A DNA stretch of 64,000 bases from Poseidonibacter ostreae. GTDB taxonomy: Bacteria > Campylobacterota > Campylobacteria > Campylobacterales > Arcobacteraceae. A program made the position numbers and the translations under genes. Below, piece after piece: positions 36,465 to 44,992 of the stretch (within the stretch, counting starts at the first letter, position 1; every line of letters begins with the position of its first letter). Where the stretch lies: positions 1-64,000 of the forward strand of contig NZ_WFKJ01000006.1 in NCBI RefSeq assembly GCF_009208075.1, written 5' to 3'. A model generated the notes under the pieces. It was not told where the DNA came from. It saw only the letters and a list, made by a program, of their open reading frames with translations, and did not search any database.

Positions 36465-36806
36465 CTACGGATTTGGGTTTTCAAAGAATACATAAGTTGA
36501 ATAATCAGAAACTTCAAAATAAACTTTCTTTTCATTTGCATCTTTTTTAAAATCAAGATTTTCATCTAGGAAACCATATCCATATCTATATGCTCTTGAC
36601 TCTTTACCATCAGTTGAAATTGCAGTTGAAAGCTTATCAATTTTTATAAATCTTTTTATTAACTTCTCACCAGCATAAACTTCAAGTACACCATTTACAC
36701 CTGTCCAGTTTTGTAAGTATCTATTTATTTTATTTTGTTTTTCTTCACAACCATTAAAAAATAAGGCTGCTGCTATTATTGAACTTGTAAGTAAAATTTT
36801 TTTCAC
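36465..36806 (-). CDS. Lipoprotein of unknown function
   Basis: This 113-residue precursor has a signal ending in ALFFNGC (lipobox Cys20). The mature domain is small and probably beta-rich (GVNGVLEVYAGEKLIKRFIKI, then YRYGYGFLDENLDF and KVYFEVSDYSTYVFFENP). I know no family name. It is co-directional with and 9 bases upstream of the small repeat lipoprotein, so the two likely form an operon acting in the envelope. Confidence 0.8.
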   Translation of the reverse strand: MKKILLTSSIIAAALFFNGCEEKQNKINRYLQNWTGVNGVLEVYAGEKLIKRFIKIDKLSTAISTDGKESRAYRYGYGFLDENLDFKKDANEKKVYFEVSDYSTYVFFENPNP

Positions 36807-36881
36807 TCTATATTTCCTCTATATGACGTTTTTAGTATAAAAGTGTACAACAAAAGTTCTTTAAGGCTTATTTGGGCTTTT

Positions 36882-38588
36882 CTATAAAATAGCCATTTTA
36901 ATATCATTATAAGTTATTTTTTCATCAAGTTTAGTAAATATTGCTTTTAATCTAATTTTTCCATCTTCTGAAAAATCTTCATCATGATTTGTTTCTTTAA
37001 TTTGCTCAATAGCTTTATTAACTAGGTTAATTGTATTTAGACTTGGCATATATTTTGACATATCAAAATCAATATCCTCTTTTTTAATTAAACTTAAATG
37101 ATTCATAATTGTTGTTACTGTAAAGCCAGCATTTTTTGCTAAATCTTCAAGATTTGAAGATGTTTCAACTAGGTTTTTTGTCTTAATATGATTTGCTATT
37201 TTTTCTTCTATTTTAGGCTCTTTACTTAATAATACTTTTTCTTTATATATCTCTTTCTTGTCTATTGTTCCACCAAGTTTTTGTATGTATGATAATTGCA
37301 TCGCATTTAGTTGATTTTCTTCAAAAGCTTCTATTTTATTTGCTGCTTTTACTGATGCTTGTTTTATTCTAGGATCAATACTTAATATCAATGGGTCAAC
37401 ACTTAGGGCATTATCATTAAATCCCATGAGTTTTAACCCTTCAATATTTTTAATTCTTGATAAAGCTACATAACCTTGCCCTACTTCAAAAGTCTTTGAT
37501 AAATCTATTTGTGCAGCATCAAGTGTCATACCTTGAGATTTATGAATAGTAATAGCCCAAGCAAGTTTTAGAGGTATTTGAGATATTTTTGCTTGAACTT
37601 TTCCTGAATCATTTTCTATTGACCAATCTTCATATTCTACTTTTACGACATAACCATTTGAAAGTTTTACAATTGGAAGTTTTTGTTCATCTTTTGTAAA
37701 ATCAATTACTACACCAGTTGTTCCATTTATATAATATTTTTCAGGGTTGTTTTTAATAAACATTACAACAGCATCTTTTTTAAGTATTAATTCTTCTTGA
37801 ACTAAAGCTGATTTAAATAACTTTTCAATATTACCTTTTGCACCCTCGCTTGTATATTTAAAAAGTTGTGATTCCTTATCAATACTTCTTAATTCATCAT
37901 TATTAATTCTATCAACATCCATATTATGAGTATAAAGTTTTGTAGGTGTAAAATCTATATCTAAATCTTTTTGTAGTCTAGCATTTAAAATATCATGACT
38001 TTTTTGTGATACTTGACCATTTCTTATTTCATCTAAAACAAAAATAAGTTGATTATCATCTTGTCTAAACTTTTTTTCTAGATAACAAGTCTGTAAATCT
38101 AACTCTTTCCACGATGGACTTTGCCATGCAAATCTTTTTCCATCAATATTTTTTGATATTGGAGGTAACTGGAAAAAGTCACCTGAAAGAATCACTTGAA
38201 TACCACCAAATGGCTTATTAGTTTGCTTAAAGGCTTTAAGAATTTTATCAATTGAGCTAAAAATATTAGGACTTACCATAGAGATTTCATCGATGATTAA
38301 TATTTTTAGTTTTTTAAATCTAGTTTGAAGATACTTTTTATCTAATAAATTTGAAATAAAACTTTCATCAATACTATCTCTAATTCCTAAGCTAAAATAA
38401 GAATGAATAGTTTGTCCATTTAAATGTGATGCTGCAATTCCCGTTGGTGCAACAATAGTTGGAATAATTTTTCGTGACTTTAGATATAAAACAAATTCAT
38501 TTAATATATGTGTTTTACCTGTACCTGCTGATCCTGTTAAAAAAACATTTTGACCAGTTTTCAATATTTTAAGAGCTGTTTCTTGCAT
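36882..38588 (-). CDS. PIF1-like DNA helicase
   Basis: This 568-residue superfamily 1B helicase has Walker A GSAGTGKT at 19-26, VAPTGIAASHLNGQTIHSYF, Walker B LIIDEISMVS, GDFFQLPPI, and the late motif TIHKSQGMTLDAAQID...GYVALSRI. These are the PIF1/RecD2-like set, used to remove G-quadruplexes and stalled structures. A C-terminal extension (about 430-568) contains a helix-turn-helix-like segment (LEDLAKNAGFTVTTIMNHLS). It starts 41 bases after the stop of selO on the same strand. Confidence 0.9.
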   Translation of the reverse strand: MQETALKILKTGQNVFLTGSAGTGKTHILNEFVLYLKSRKIIPTIVAPTGIAASHLNGQTIHSYFSLGIRDSIDESFISNLLDKKYLQTRFKKLKILIIDEISMVSPNIFSSIDKILKAFKQTNKPFGGIQVILSGDFFQLPPISKNIDGKRFAWQSPSWKELDLQTCYLEKKFRQDDNQLIFVLDEIRNGQVSQKSHDILNARLQKDLDIDFTPTKLYTHNMDVDRINNDELRSIDKESQLFKYTSEGAKGNIEKLFKSALVQEELILKKDAVVMFIKNNPEKYYINGTTGVVIDFTKDEQKLPIVKLSNGYVVKVEYEDWSIENDSGKVQAKISQIPLKLAWAITIHKSQGMTLDAAQIDLSKTFEVGQGYVALSRIKNIEGLKLMGFNDNALSVDPLILSIDPRIKQASVKAANKIEAFEENQLNAMQLSYIQKLGGTIDKKEIYKEKVLLSKEPKIEEKIANHIKTKNLVETSSNLEDLAKNAGFTVTTIMNHLSLIKKEDIDFDMSKYMPSLNTINLVNKAIEQIKETNHDEDFSEDGKIRLKAIFTKLDEKITYNDIKMAIL

Positions 38589-38629
38589 TGTTTACCTATT
38601 TACTTAATTTTGTTTTGGATTATAGTTTA

Positions 38630-40351
38630 TTATGAGGAACAACTTACATGAGATATTCCACCAACTTCAAAGAGTTCTAATGGCTTTAATTTATAATATT
38701 TGTTGTTTATCTCATCTGATTGCTCAGAATATGGATTTGTCATTATTTCTTGAAGTTCTTCTATTAAAGAATAATCTTCTTCTTGTGCATGTAAATATGC
38801 TGGCACTAAAAACCACTCTCTTAAAGTGTATTTTGGATTTACAAGTTTCATTTGTGAAGATAAATCTTCTTTTGTTTTAGCAGTATCAATAAGAGATTTC
38901 CATTTTATTAACCATTTCTCCCAACGTTTTTCTATCTTTTTATCAAGCACTGATTCATAAAAACTTTTTTTAAGTGCATTTATATCTTTTGGTATATTTG
39001 ATAACTCTCGAAAGAAAACAGTATAATCAACTGAAGTTTTAACCATAAGAAATAAAAGTTCATTAAATAACTCTTTATCAAATGTACTAAGACCAAGTTT
39101 AGAAGTCCACATCATTTCCATTTTATTTTGCATTACTTCAGCAAAACCACTTCTAATTTCTTCTAACTCATCTAAATACTTTTCTTTTGAGTTTAATAAA
39201 GTTTTTAAAGCAGTATAAAACATATGAAAGTTTTGTTCTGCTGCTATTGGTTGATTTAAAAAAGAAAAATGATCTCCACTACTACTCCATGGTTGATAAT
39301 AAGGGTCAAATAAATCCAAGAAACCAAAAGGCCCATAATCTAATGTGTAGCCACCAGCTGCACAGTTATCACTGTTGAAGTTACCTTGACAAAATCCTAC
39401 ACGAATCCAATTCGCTACAAGTTTTGTAAGACGTGAACGAAACTCATTTGCTAATAATATTACTTTTTCTTCTATACTTAACTTTTCATCAATAACATCA
39501 CTATATTCACGCTCAATTAAATGTAAGACAATCTTTTCTAGCTCTTCCATAGCTTTTGAATGTTCGTTTTTTCGAGCACGACGTGCAAAAAGTTCTATTT
39601 GACCAACACGAATAAATGATGGTGCAACACGTGTTGAAATAGCAATATCTTCTGAAATCATCATGTCAGGATCTTTTGAATGTGAACCATGTGAATACCA
39701 TGGTCTATCAACTTTTTCAGAGTTTGAAGTAAACAGACTTAAAGAGCGTGATGTTGCAACGCCAAGAGAGTGCATATGTTCTTGTGCTAAAAACTCACGT
39801 ATACTTGATCTTAAAACTGCTCTTCCATCAGCACCTCTACAATATGGCGTTCGCCCTCCACCTTTTAATTGCATTTCCCAACGTTTACCATTTATTACAG
39901 CTTCTAATACTGAAACTGCTCTACCATCTCCATATCCATTTCCAGTACCAAAAGGACATTGTTGATAATACTCATTACCATAAATAGAAAGTGCATATCC
40001 ACACGCCCAACCTACTTTGCTCATAGGTTCTGGTACATTTGATATATCTCCTGAAAACATACTAACAAAGTCAGGTGATTTTACTAAACTATTCGCAAAG
40101 CCTAATTCTTTAAATAAGTTCTTGCTATGTGCAATGTATTTTGGATTTTTAATTGGTGTTGGTTTTACAGGAACATAATGACCTGAAAAAACTTGTCGAG
40201 GATTGTGGTCTATTCCATCTGCTGTTGATTGTAAGTCTTTATTAAGAGTATTCATAAACGAGTAATCTACGAGTTTTGCTAAATCATTCAGCGTTTCTAT
40301 AGATTTTGAGTTTTGTTTATTTTCAATTCCTGTTTTAGGGATACCTTCCAT
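38630..40351 (-). CDS. selO: Protein adenylyltransferase SelO
   Basis: SelO is a pseudokinase-fold enzyme that transfers AMP to target proteins and is linked to redox stress. The 573-residue protein has the family core [31 protein letters not shown] and the downstream segments [22 protein letters not shown] and [13 protein letters not shown]. It ends in SHVSCSS, keeping the C-terminal redox Cys that is selenocysteine in animals. The length is usual. It is divergent from the family B polymerase gene. Confidence 0.93.
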   Translation of the reverse strand: MEGIPKTGIENKQNSKSIETLNDLAKLVDYSFMNTLNKDLQSTADGIDHNPRQVFSGHYVPVKPTPIKNPKYIAHSKNLFKELGFANSLVKSPDFVSMFSGDISNVPEPMSKVGWACGYALSIYGNEYYQQCPFGTGNGYGDGRAVSVLEAVINGKRWEMQLKGGGRTPYCRGADGRAVLRSSIREFLAQEHMHSLGVATSRSLSLFTSNSEKVDRPWYSHGSHSKDPDMMISEDIAISTRVAPSFIRVGQIELFARRARKNEHSKAMEELEKIVLHLIEREYSDVIDEKLSIEEKVILLANEFRSRLTKLVANWIRVGFCQGNFNSDNCAAGGYTLDYGPFGFLDLFDPYYQPWSSSGDHFSFLNQPIAAEQNFHMFYTALKTLLNSKEKYLDELEEIRSGFAEVMQNKMEMMWTSKLGLSTFDKELFNELLFLMVKTSVDYTVFFRELSNIPKDINALKKSFYESVLDKKIEKRWEKWLIKWKSLIDTAKTKEDLSSQMKLVNPKYTLREWFLVPAYLHAQEEDYSLIEELQEIMTNPYSEQSDEINNKYYKLKPLELFEVGGISHVSCSS

Positions 40352-40451
40352 TTTGTGCCTTTATATTTATACTGCAATCTTACCTAAAAGTATTTAAATT
40401 AAACTATTTATAAAGAAACTCTACAGTACATATTAAATATAATTCAAGACT

Positions 40452-42398
40452 ATGAAATATTATATCTACGATTTGGAAACCTTTCCCAATATATTTACTT
40501 GTGTTATACAAAATACCAAAAGTAAAGAGTTAAGAGTATTTGAATTAAGCACAAGAGAAAATGACTTAACAAAGTTTCTAAAAACACTTGAATGGCTAAG
40601 TAAAAATGAAAAAATATTAGTAGGATATAATAATCTAAACTTTGATTATGCAGTACTACAATTTATTTACAAGAATGCAAAAAACTATGAACTAAAAGAA
40701 CTAGTTTATCAAATATTTCTTTTTGCAGATGGACTTATAAAAAATAATATCATTTATAAAGAAGATAAAAATACTTTAAAAATAAGTCAACTTGACCTTA
40801 TGAAAATTTACAACTTTGATTATAAAGCTACAAGAGTAAGTCTAAAAGTTTTAGAAGTAAATATGTGTATGGATTCTATTGAAGATTTGGATTTTAAAAT
40901 AGGCGAAAATATAAAAACAGAGCAGTTTGGCAATCTAATTAAATACAATAAACACGATGTTGAAGCTACTTTATTATTCTTTGAGCATTCAAAGGAAGCA
41001 ATAGAGTTTAGAGAAGATTTAAGTTTAAAATACAATGAAAATATGCTCAATTACAGTGATACAAAAATAGGTAAAAGGTACTTTATACGTAATCTTGAAG
41101 AAAAGCTTGGAAAAGATATATGTTATTTAAATGGCAAACCCAAACAAACCATTAGAAACTTTTTGGACTTTAACAAAATTATTTTTGACTATATTAATTT
41201 TGAAACAGTAGAGTTTCAAAGCCTACTTAAGTATCTTAAAAAGCAATATTCAAACTCTATGAATGAAGTTTTTTCAAATATCAGTAAAGAAAACTTAGAG
41301 GAACTCGGTTCATATTGCACACTAAACTCTAAAAATGAAGCTCAATCTTTACATTTAAACTACAAAGATTTTACTTTTTATCTAGGAACTGGTGGTTTAC
41401 ATGGAAGTGTTGAAAGCAAGTTTTATGATAAAAATGAAGATTTTTTAATCATAGATGTTGATGTGGCTAGCTATTATCCATCAATTGTAATTCAAAATAA
41501 TCTTTATCCTGAACACCTAGGAATTGAGTTTGTTGATATATATAAAGAGATTCGAGATTTGAGATTTTCTTATAAAAAAGGTACTTCTCAAAACAAAATG
41601 CTAAAACTAGCTCTAAACTCAACTTATGGAGATACAAACAATCAATTTAGTCCTTTTTATGACTTCAAGATGACTTTGGATATTACTATAAATGGACAGT
41701 TGATGTTGTGTATGCTTGCTGAAAAACTTATGCAAATAAAAACGGTATCTTTAATTCAAGCAAATACTGATGGTCTTACTTTTAGAATTGCTAAAAAAGA
41801 CAAGTCAAGATATGAAGATATCTCAAAAAAATGGCAAGATTTTACAGGATTAGAACTAGAAGAGATAATATATGAAAAGCTTTGGATTAGAGATGTAAAC
41901 AATTATATAGCTTTGAAGGAAAATGGTGAAGCTAAAAAAATAGGTGCATATAAATACAATCTTGCATGGAATCAAAATCATTCTTCACTTGTTGTTCAAA
42001 AAGCAGTTGAAGCATATCTAATAAAAGGTATTAAAATTGAAGATTTTATATATAATCATAGAAATAAATATGACTTTTTATTAAACTTCAAAGCTACAAA
42101 AAATATAGATTTAGTTCTTGAAAAAATTTACTCACTACAAAAATCCTATATGCCATTACCTAATACTATTAGATATTTTATAAGTAGAAATGGATATCCT
42201 CTAAAAAAGATTCTTCCAGCTTTAAATAAAGATTCGCAGCAAAGAGTAATAGGAATAAACGTAGGATACAAAGTAGAGCTTTGCAATAATATAGAAGACT
42301 TTTCTTATGAGTTTTTAGACTTTGATTATTATGTAAAAGAGGCTTATAAACTCATAGAACCATTTAATCAAAAACAAGAATCTCTTTTTGATTTCTAA
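40452..42398 (+). CDS. Phage-type family B DNA polymerase with C-terminal clamp motif
   Basis: The 648-residue protein has a full 3'-5' exonuclease set: Asp7/Glu9 in YDLETFPN, Asp65 in NLNFDY, and Tyr165/Asp169 in YNKHD. The polymerase set is also complete: motif A DVASYYPS (Asp337), motif B KLALNSTYG (Lys385, Asn389, Tyr392, Gly393) and motif C NTDG (Asp440). The compact size and the NTDG form of motif C are phage-like rather than like chromosomal Pol II. It ends in QESLFDF, close to the QxxLF beta-clamp-binding peptide, so it may use the host sliding clamp. An SF2 helicase gene follows by 87 bases. No capsid or integrase genes adjoin. It may be a domesticated phage replication gene or part of a repair or defence system. 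Confidence 0.85.
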   Translation: MKYYIYDLETFPNIFTCVIQNTKSKELRVFELSTRENDLTKFLKTLEWLSKNEKILVGYNNLNFDYAVLQFIYKNAKNYELKELVYQIFLFADGLIKNNIIYKEDKNTLKISQLDLMKIYNFDYKATRVSLKVLEVNMCMDSIEDLDFKIGENIKTEQFGNLIKYNKHDVEATLLFFEHSKEAIEFREDLSLKYNENMLNYSDTKIGKRYFIRNLEEKLGKDICYLNGKPKQTIRNFLDFNKIIFDYINFETVEFQSLLKYLKKQYSNSMNEVFSNISKENLEELGSYCTLNSKNEAQSLHLNYKDFTFYLGTGGLHGSVESKFYDKNEDFLIIDVDVASYYPSIVIQNNLYPEHLGIEFVDIYKEIRDLRFSYKKGTSQNKMLKLALNSTYGDTNNQFSPFYDFKMTLDITINGQLMLCMLAEKLMQIKTVSLIQANTDGLTFRIAKKDKSRYEDISKKWQDFTGLELEEIIYEKLWIRDVNNYIALKENGEAKKIGAYKYNLAWNQNHSSLVVQKAVEAYLIKGIKIEDFIYNHRNKYDFLLNFKATKNIDLVLEKIYSLQKSYMPLPNTIRYFISRNGYPLKKILPALNKDSQQRVIGINVGYKVELCNNIEDFSYEFLDFDYYVKEAYKLIEPFNQKQESLFDF

Positions 42399-42485
42399 AA
42401 AAACATTACAAATTGTCATCAATTTAGAATATTAGAAAATCTTTATATATACTCTTACAGAAATTAAATATTCTTAGGAGATATA

Positions 42486-43826
42486 ATGCAATTAATAATA
42501 GGATCACAAGTTAAACTTATAGATGGAACTATTGAAAAAATCTTTCCTTATGGAGAAGTTTTGCAATTGCTAAGTAAATTTAAGAATATTTGTAGTGATA
42601 TAAAATGGAATGTAAATGTTCCTGCAAGAGATAAGTGTAAAATTATAGAAAATCAAGAAACGATTAATATTAAAAATTTTAAAGCACGAGATTTTCAACA
42701 AGTTTGTATTGATAAATTTACACGAACTACACTTACGGGTTATATTTACGCTCCTACAGGTTCTGGAAAGACAAATATAGCTGCATATTTAATTGCAAAA
42801 AGAAACATAAGAACACTTTTTATTGTTCCTAAGTATGACTTAGTAAAACAAACAAAAAAAAGATTTCAAGATATTTTAGATATTGATCCATCAATGATAG
42901 GTGAACTTAGCTCTTCAAAAAAAGAGTTTGGAGCTCCTATATTAATCACTACATGGCAATCATTAAACAATAAAGCAACATTACAAAGAGTTAAAGAAGA
43001 TAAATACTCACAGATTATTTGTGATGAGATGCATAAAGCTAGTGCAAGTGTTTATTATGACGTTGTGTCTTCAATTCCAGCCATGTATAAACACGGTCTT
43101 ACTGCAACACCATATAGAAATAATATTAAAAATGAGCAAAGACTTTATGATTTAGTTGGAGAAGAGAGGGCAAGTGTTGATATATCTGATTTATATAAAA
43201 ATGGCTTTTTAGTACAACCCAATATAAGATTTAAAAATACAAATTATAAAATCGATATAGAACAAGAATACTTGCGAACATTAGATTTTAATATAAAACT
43301 AGGAATGCTTAAGAAAAATATTGATAAATCAAAAAAGAGAAAATTATTAATACTAAATGATATTAAAAAAGCTCTAGAGCTTGAAAGAAACAAGTTTAAG
43401 GCTAATCAATCGGTTATTTTAGTAAATACCCTTGAATTAGGACTGACTTTAAAAGAAGAGTTATCAACTTTATATAATGTATTATATATTGATGCAAGTA
43501 CAAAAGCAAAAGAAAGAAATGAAATATTTTCTGACTTGACTGAAAATAAAATCACTGATTACGTATTAATAGGAACTTCAAAACTTCTAGGAGAAGGTAC
43601 TGATATTCCTTCTATTAAAAATGTATTTTGTGCAAGTCCAGCTTACCCTCCTTTTGAAGATACAGCACGTTTACAACAAATCATAGGAAGAGCCATGAGA
43701 CCGTTTAAAGATAAAAATACAGCAAATATAATTATCTATAATGATGAAACAACAGGCTGGATAAATAAAAAGAAAAATGAAGTTTTTGATATTGTGGTTA
43801 ATAATGTTAAACCAATTATAAATTAA
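42486..43826 (+). CDS. Superfamily 2 helicase (UvsW/ResIII-like)
   Basis: This 446-residue ATP-dependent helicase has motif I TGSGKT (91-96), motif II DEMH (180-183), motif III GLTATP (204-209) and late motifs GTSKLLGEGTDIPS and QQIIGRAMRP. The first about 65 residues form a small extra domain. The arrangement resembles the phage T4 UvsW branch-migration helicase. TTAGGAGA gives a strong ribosome site. The gene follows the family B polymerase on the same strand, so the two may act together in recombination-dependent synthesis. A helicase partner for restriction is less likely because no methylase or nuclease is fused or adjacent. Confidence 0.85.
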   Translation: MQLIIGSQVKLIDGTIEKIFPYGEVLQLLSKFKNICSDIKWNVNVPARDKCKIIENQETINIKNFKARDFQQVCIDKFTRTTLTGYIYAPTGSGKTNIAAYLIAKRNIRTLFIVPKYDLVKQTKKRFQDILDIDPSMIGELSSSKKEFGAPILITTWQSLNNKATLQRVKEDKYSQIICDEMHKASASVYYDVVSSIPAMYKHGLTATPYRNNIKNEQRLYDLVGEERASVDISDLYKNGFLVQPNIRFKNTNYKIDIEQEYLRTLDFNIKLGMLKKNIDKSKKRKLLILNDIKKALELERNKFKANQSVILVNTLELGLTLKEELSTLYNVLYIDASTKAKERNEIFSDLTENKITDYVLIGTSKLLGEGTDIPSIKNVFCASPAYPPFEDTARLQQIIGRAMRPFKDKNTANIIIYNDETTGWINKKKNEVFDIVVNNVKPIIN

Positions 43827-43852
43827 AAAGTAATTTTTAGTGACTAATATAT

Positions 43853-43891
43853 TTGACATTATTTAATATTAATATTATAATGTATAATATT
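43853..43891 (+). promoter_or_regulatory. Orphan consensus promoter with overlapping inverted repeat
   Basis: TTGACA (43853-43858) and TATAAT (43876-43881) are exact consensus with a 17-base spacer. A perfect 9-base inverted repeat, AATATTATA-ATG-TATAATATT, covers 43871-43891 and the -10. Downstream only a five-codon frame (ATG at 43910, MDYNY) is seen before the convergent NERD gene 3' end. It may drive a short regulatory RNA, with AGTCA/TGACT and other small hairpins up to about 43990. Confidence 0.6.
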
Positions 43892-44027
43892 TTAGACAAA
43901 AGAGTAAAAATGGATTATAACTACTAGTCAAGCTTTTTATATATGACTTTATGTACTTCTAAGTATTTAAAAAACTTTTTTATTTTCTTTAAAAATGTTA
44001 ATACTTTTCCTCAACTATAATCTCTTT

Positions 44028-44966
44028 TTAATTTCCACAACTTTTACAAAAAACTTCTTTTTGTGTAAATGTATTTAAACCTTTTCTTTGTATGGTATTA
44101 CAGTTTATACAGATAAAACTTAGCATTTCATGTCCCATATATTTTTTTGAAGATTGAATATCTTTAAATTTATTTAAATTCTTTGGATTTAACTTTGAAA
44201 TAATATCAATTTTTTCTTCTTTACTAGGTATATCTAGAATACTCTCTTTAGTCCTTACACCTTTTATTCTGTATTTTTTATCATAATCAATTAAAATAGG
44301 TTTATGCTCATTTATAAGAATCTTTCCAATATTTTCTATATTTTTAGTGCTTGGTAAGTTATTAGTTATCATTTTTGTAGCAGCAGATAAAATTTTTAAA
44401 GGGCTTCTTATAAAGTTAGTTCTAATATCTTCAATAAATGTATCTGCGCGACAAAACTTTTTAGGAAGAACTTTATTTTTAATCTTAACATCTGGTAAAA
44501 AAACAACATAAGACATAATATCCATTTTCATATTGTATTTTTTAAAAATTTCTTCTAATACTAAAGCATGTCTGTGTGATTGAGCTAAAGGATTTGGAAG
44601 ATTGTGTGACTCTTTAGGATAAGAGTATAACATCGTTCCATCATCATTTATTGTTACTTCAGCTTTTGTATTTTTTGTTTCAACCAATATGACACCTACT
44701 GCTACATTTATTAATAAGTGGTCAATCTGAGCAGTTAGTCCATCTAGTTCAAATCTTAAATCATGTAGTATCATATAGTTTTCACTATCCTTTAAATTAA
44801 AATCTATAAAATAAGCCGTTTCTTTTTCTCCTCTTAATCCTGATTCTAATTTTGTTAACTCTTGTCTAATTATATATTTTTGTTTTTCATTATCTGAAAG
44901 TTCAAGCTTTTTCTTTAAGCATTTGATATCTTCTTCTTTTCTTTTATCAATCTCTTTTAATAACAC
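44028..44966 (-). CDS. NERD-domain nuclease with zinc ribbon
   Basis: The 312-residue protein has an N-terminal basic helical segment, then a NERD (nuclease-related) domain with GLRGE at 43-47, QIDHLL at 80-85 (Asp82) and ETKN at 96-99 (Glu96, Lys98), the PD-(D/E)XK-like catalytic pattern. A C-terminal zinc ribbon has Cys286, Cys289, Cys307 and Cys310. NERD proteins are DNA-processing enzymes often found in plasmids and defence loci. It lies 26 bases downstream of the SF1 helicase-nuclease gene on the same strand, so a two-gene operon is likely. A defence role is inferred. Confidence 0.85.
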   Translation of the reverse strand: MLLKEIDKRKEEDIKCLKKKLELSDNEKQKYIIRQELTKLESGLRGEKETAYFIDFNLKDSENYMILHDLRFELDGLTAQIDHLLINVAVGVILVETKNTKAEVTINDDGTMLYSYPKESHNLPNPLAQSHRHALVLEEIFKKYNMKMDIMSYVVFLPDVKIKNKVLPKKFCRADTFIEDIRTNFIRSPLKILSAATKMITNNLPSTKNIENIGKILINEHKPILIDYDKKYRIKGVRTKESILDIPSKEEKIDIISKLNPKNLNKFKDIQSSKKYMGHEMLSFICINCNTIQRKGLNTFTQKEVFCKSCGN

Positions 44967-44992
44967 TTTGGTTTCCTTTTTACTCTATTCAT

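Noticed and set aside
43910-43927. Five-codon frame MDYNY as a leader peptide gene
   Set aside because: Too short to support, no strong ribosome site and no downstream gene on that strand to attenuate.
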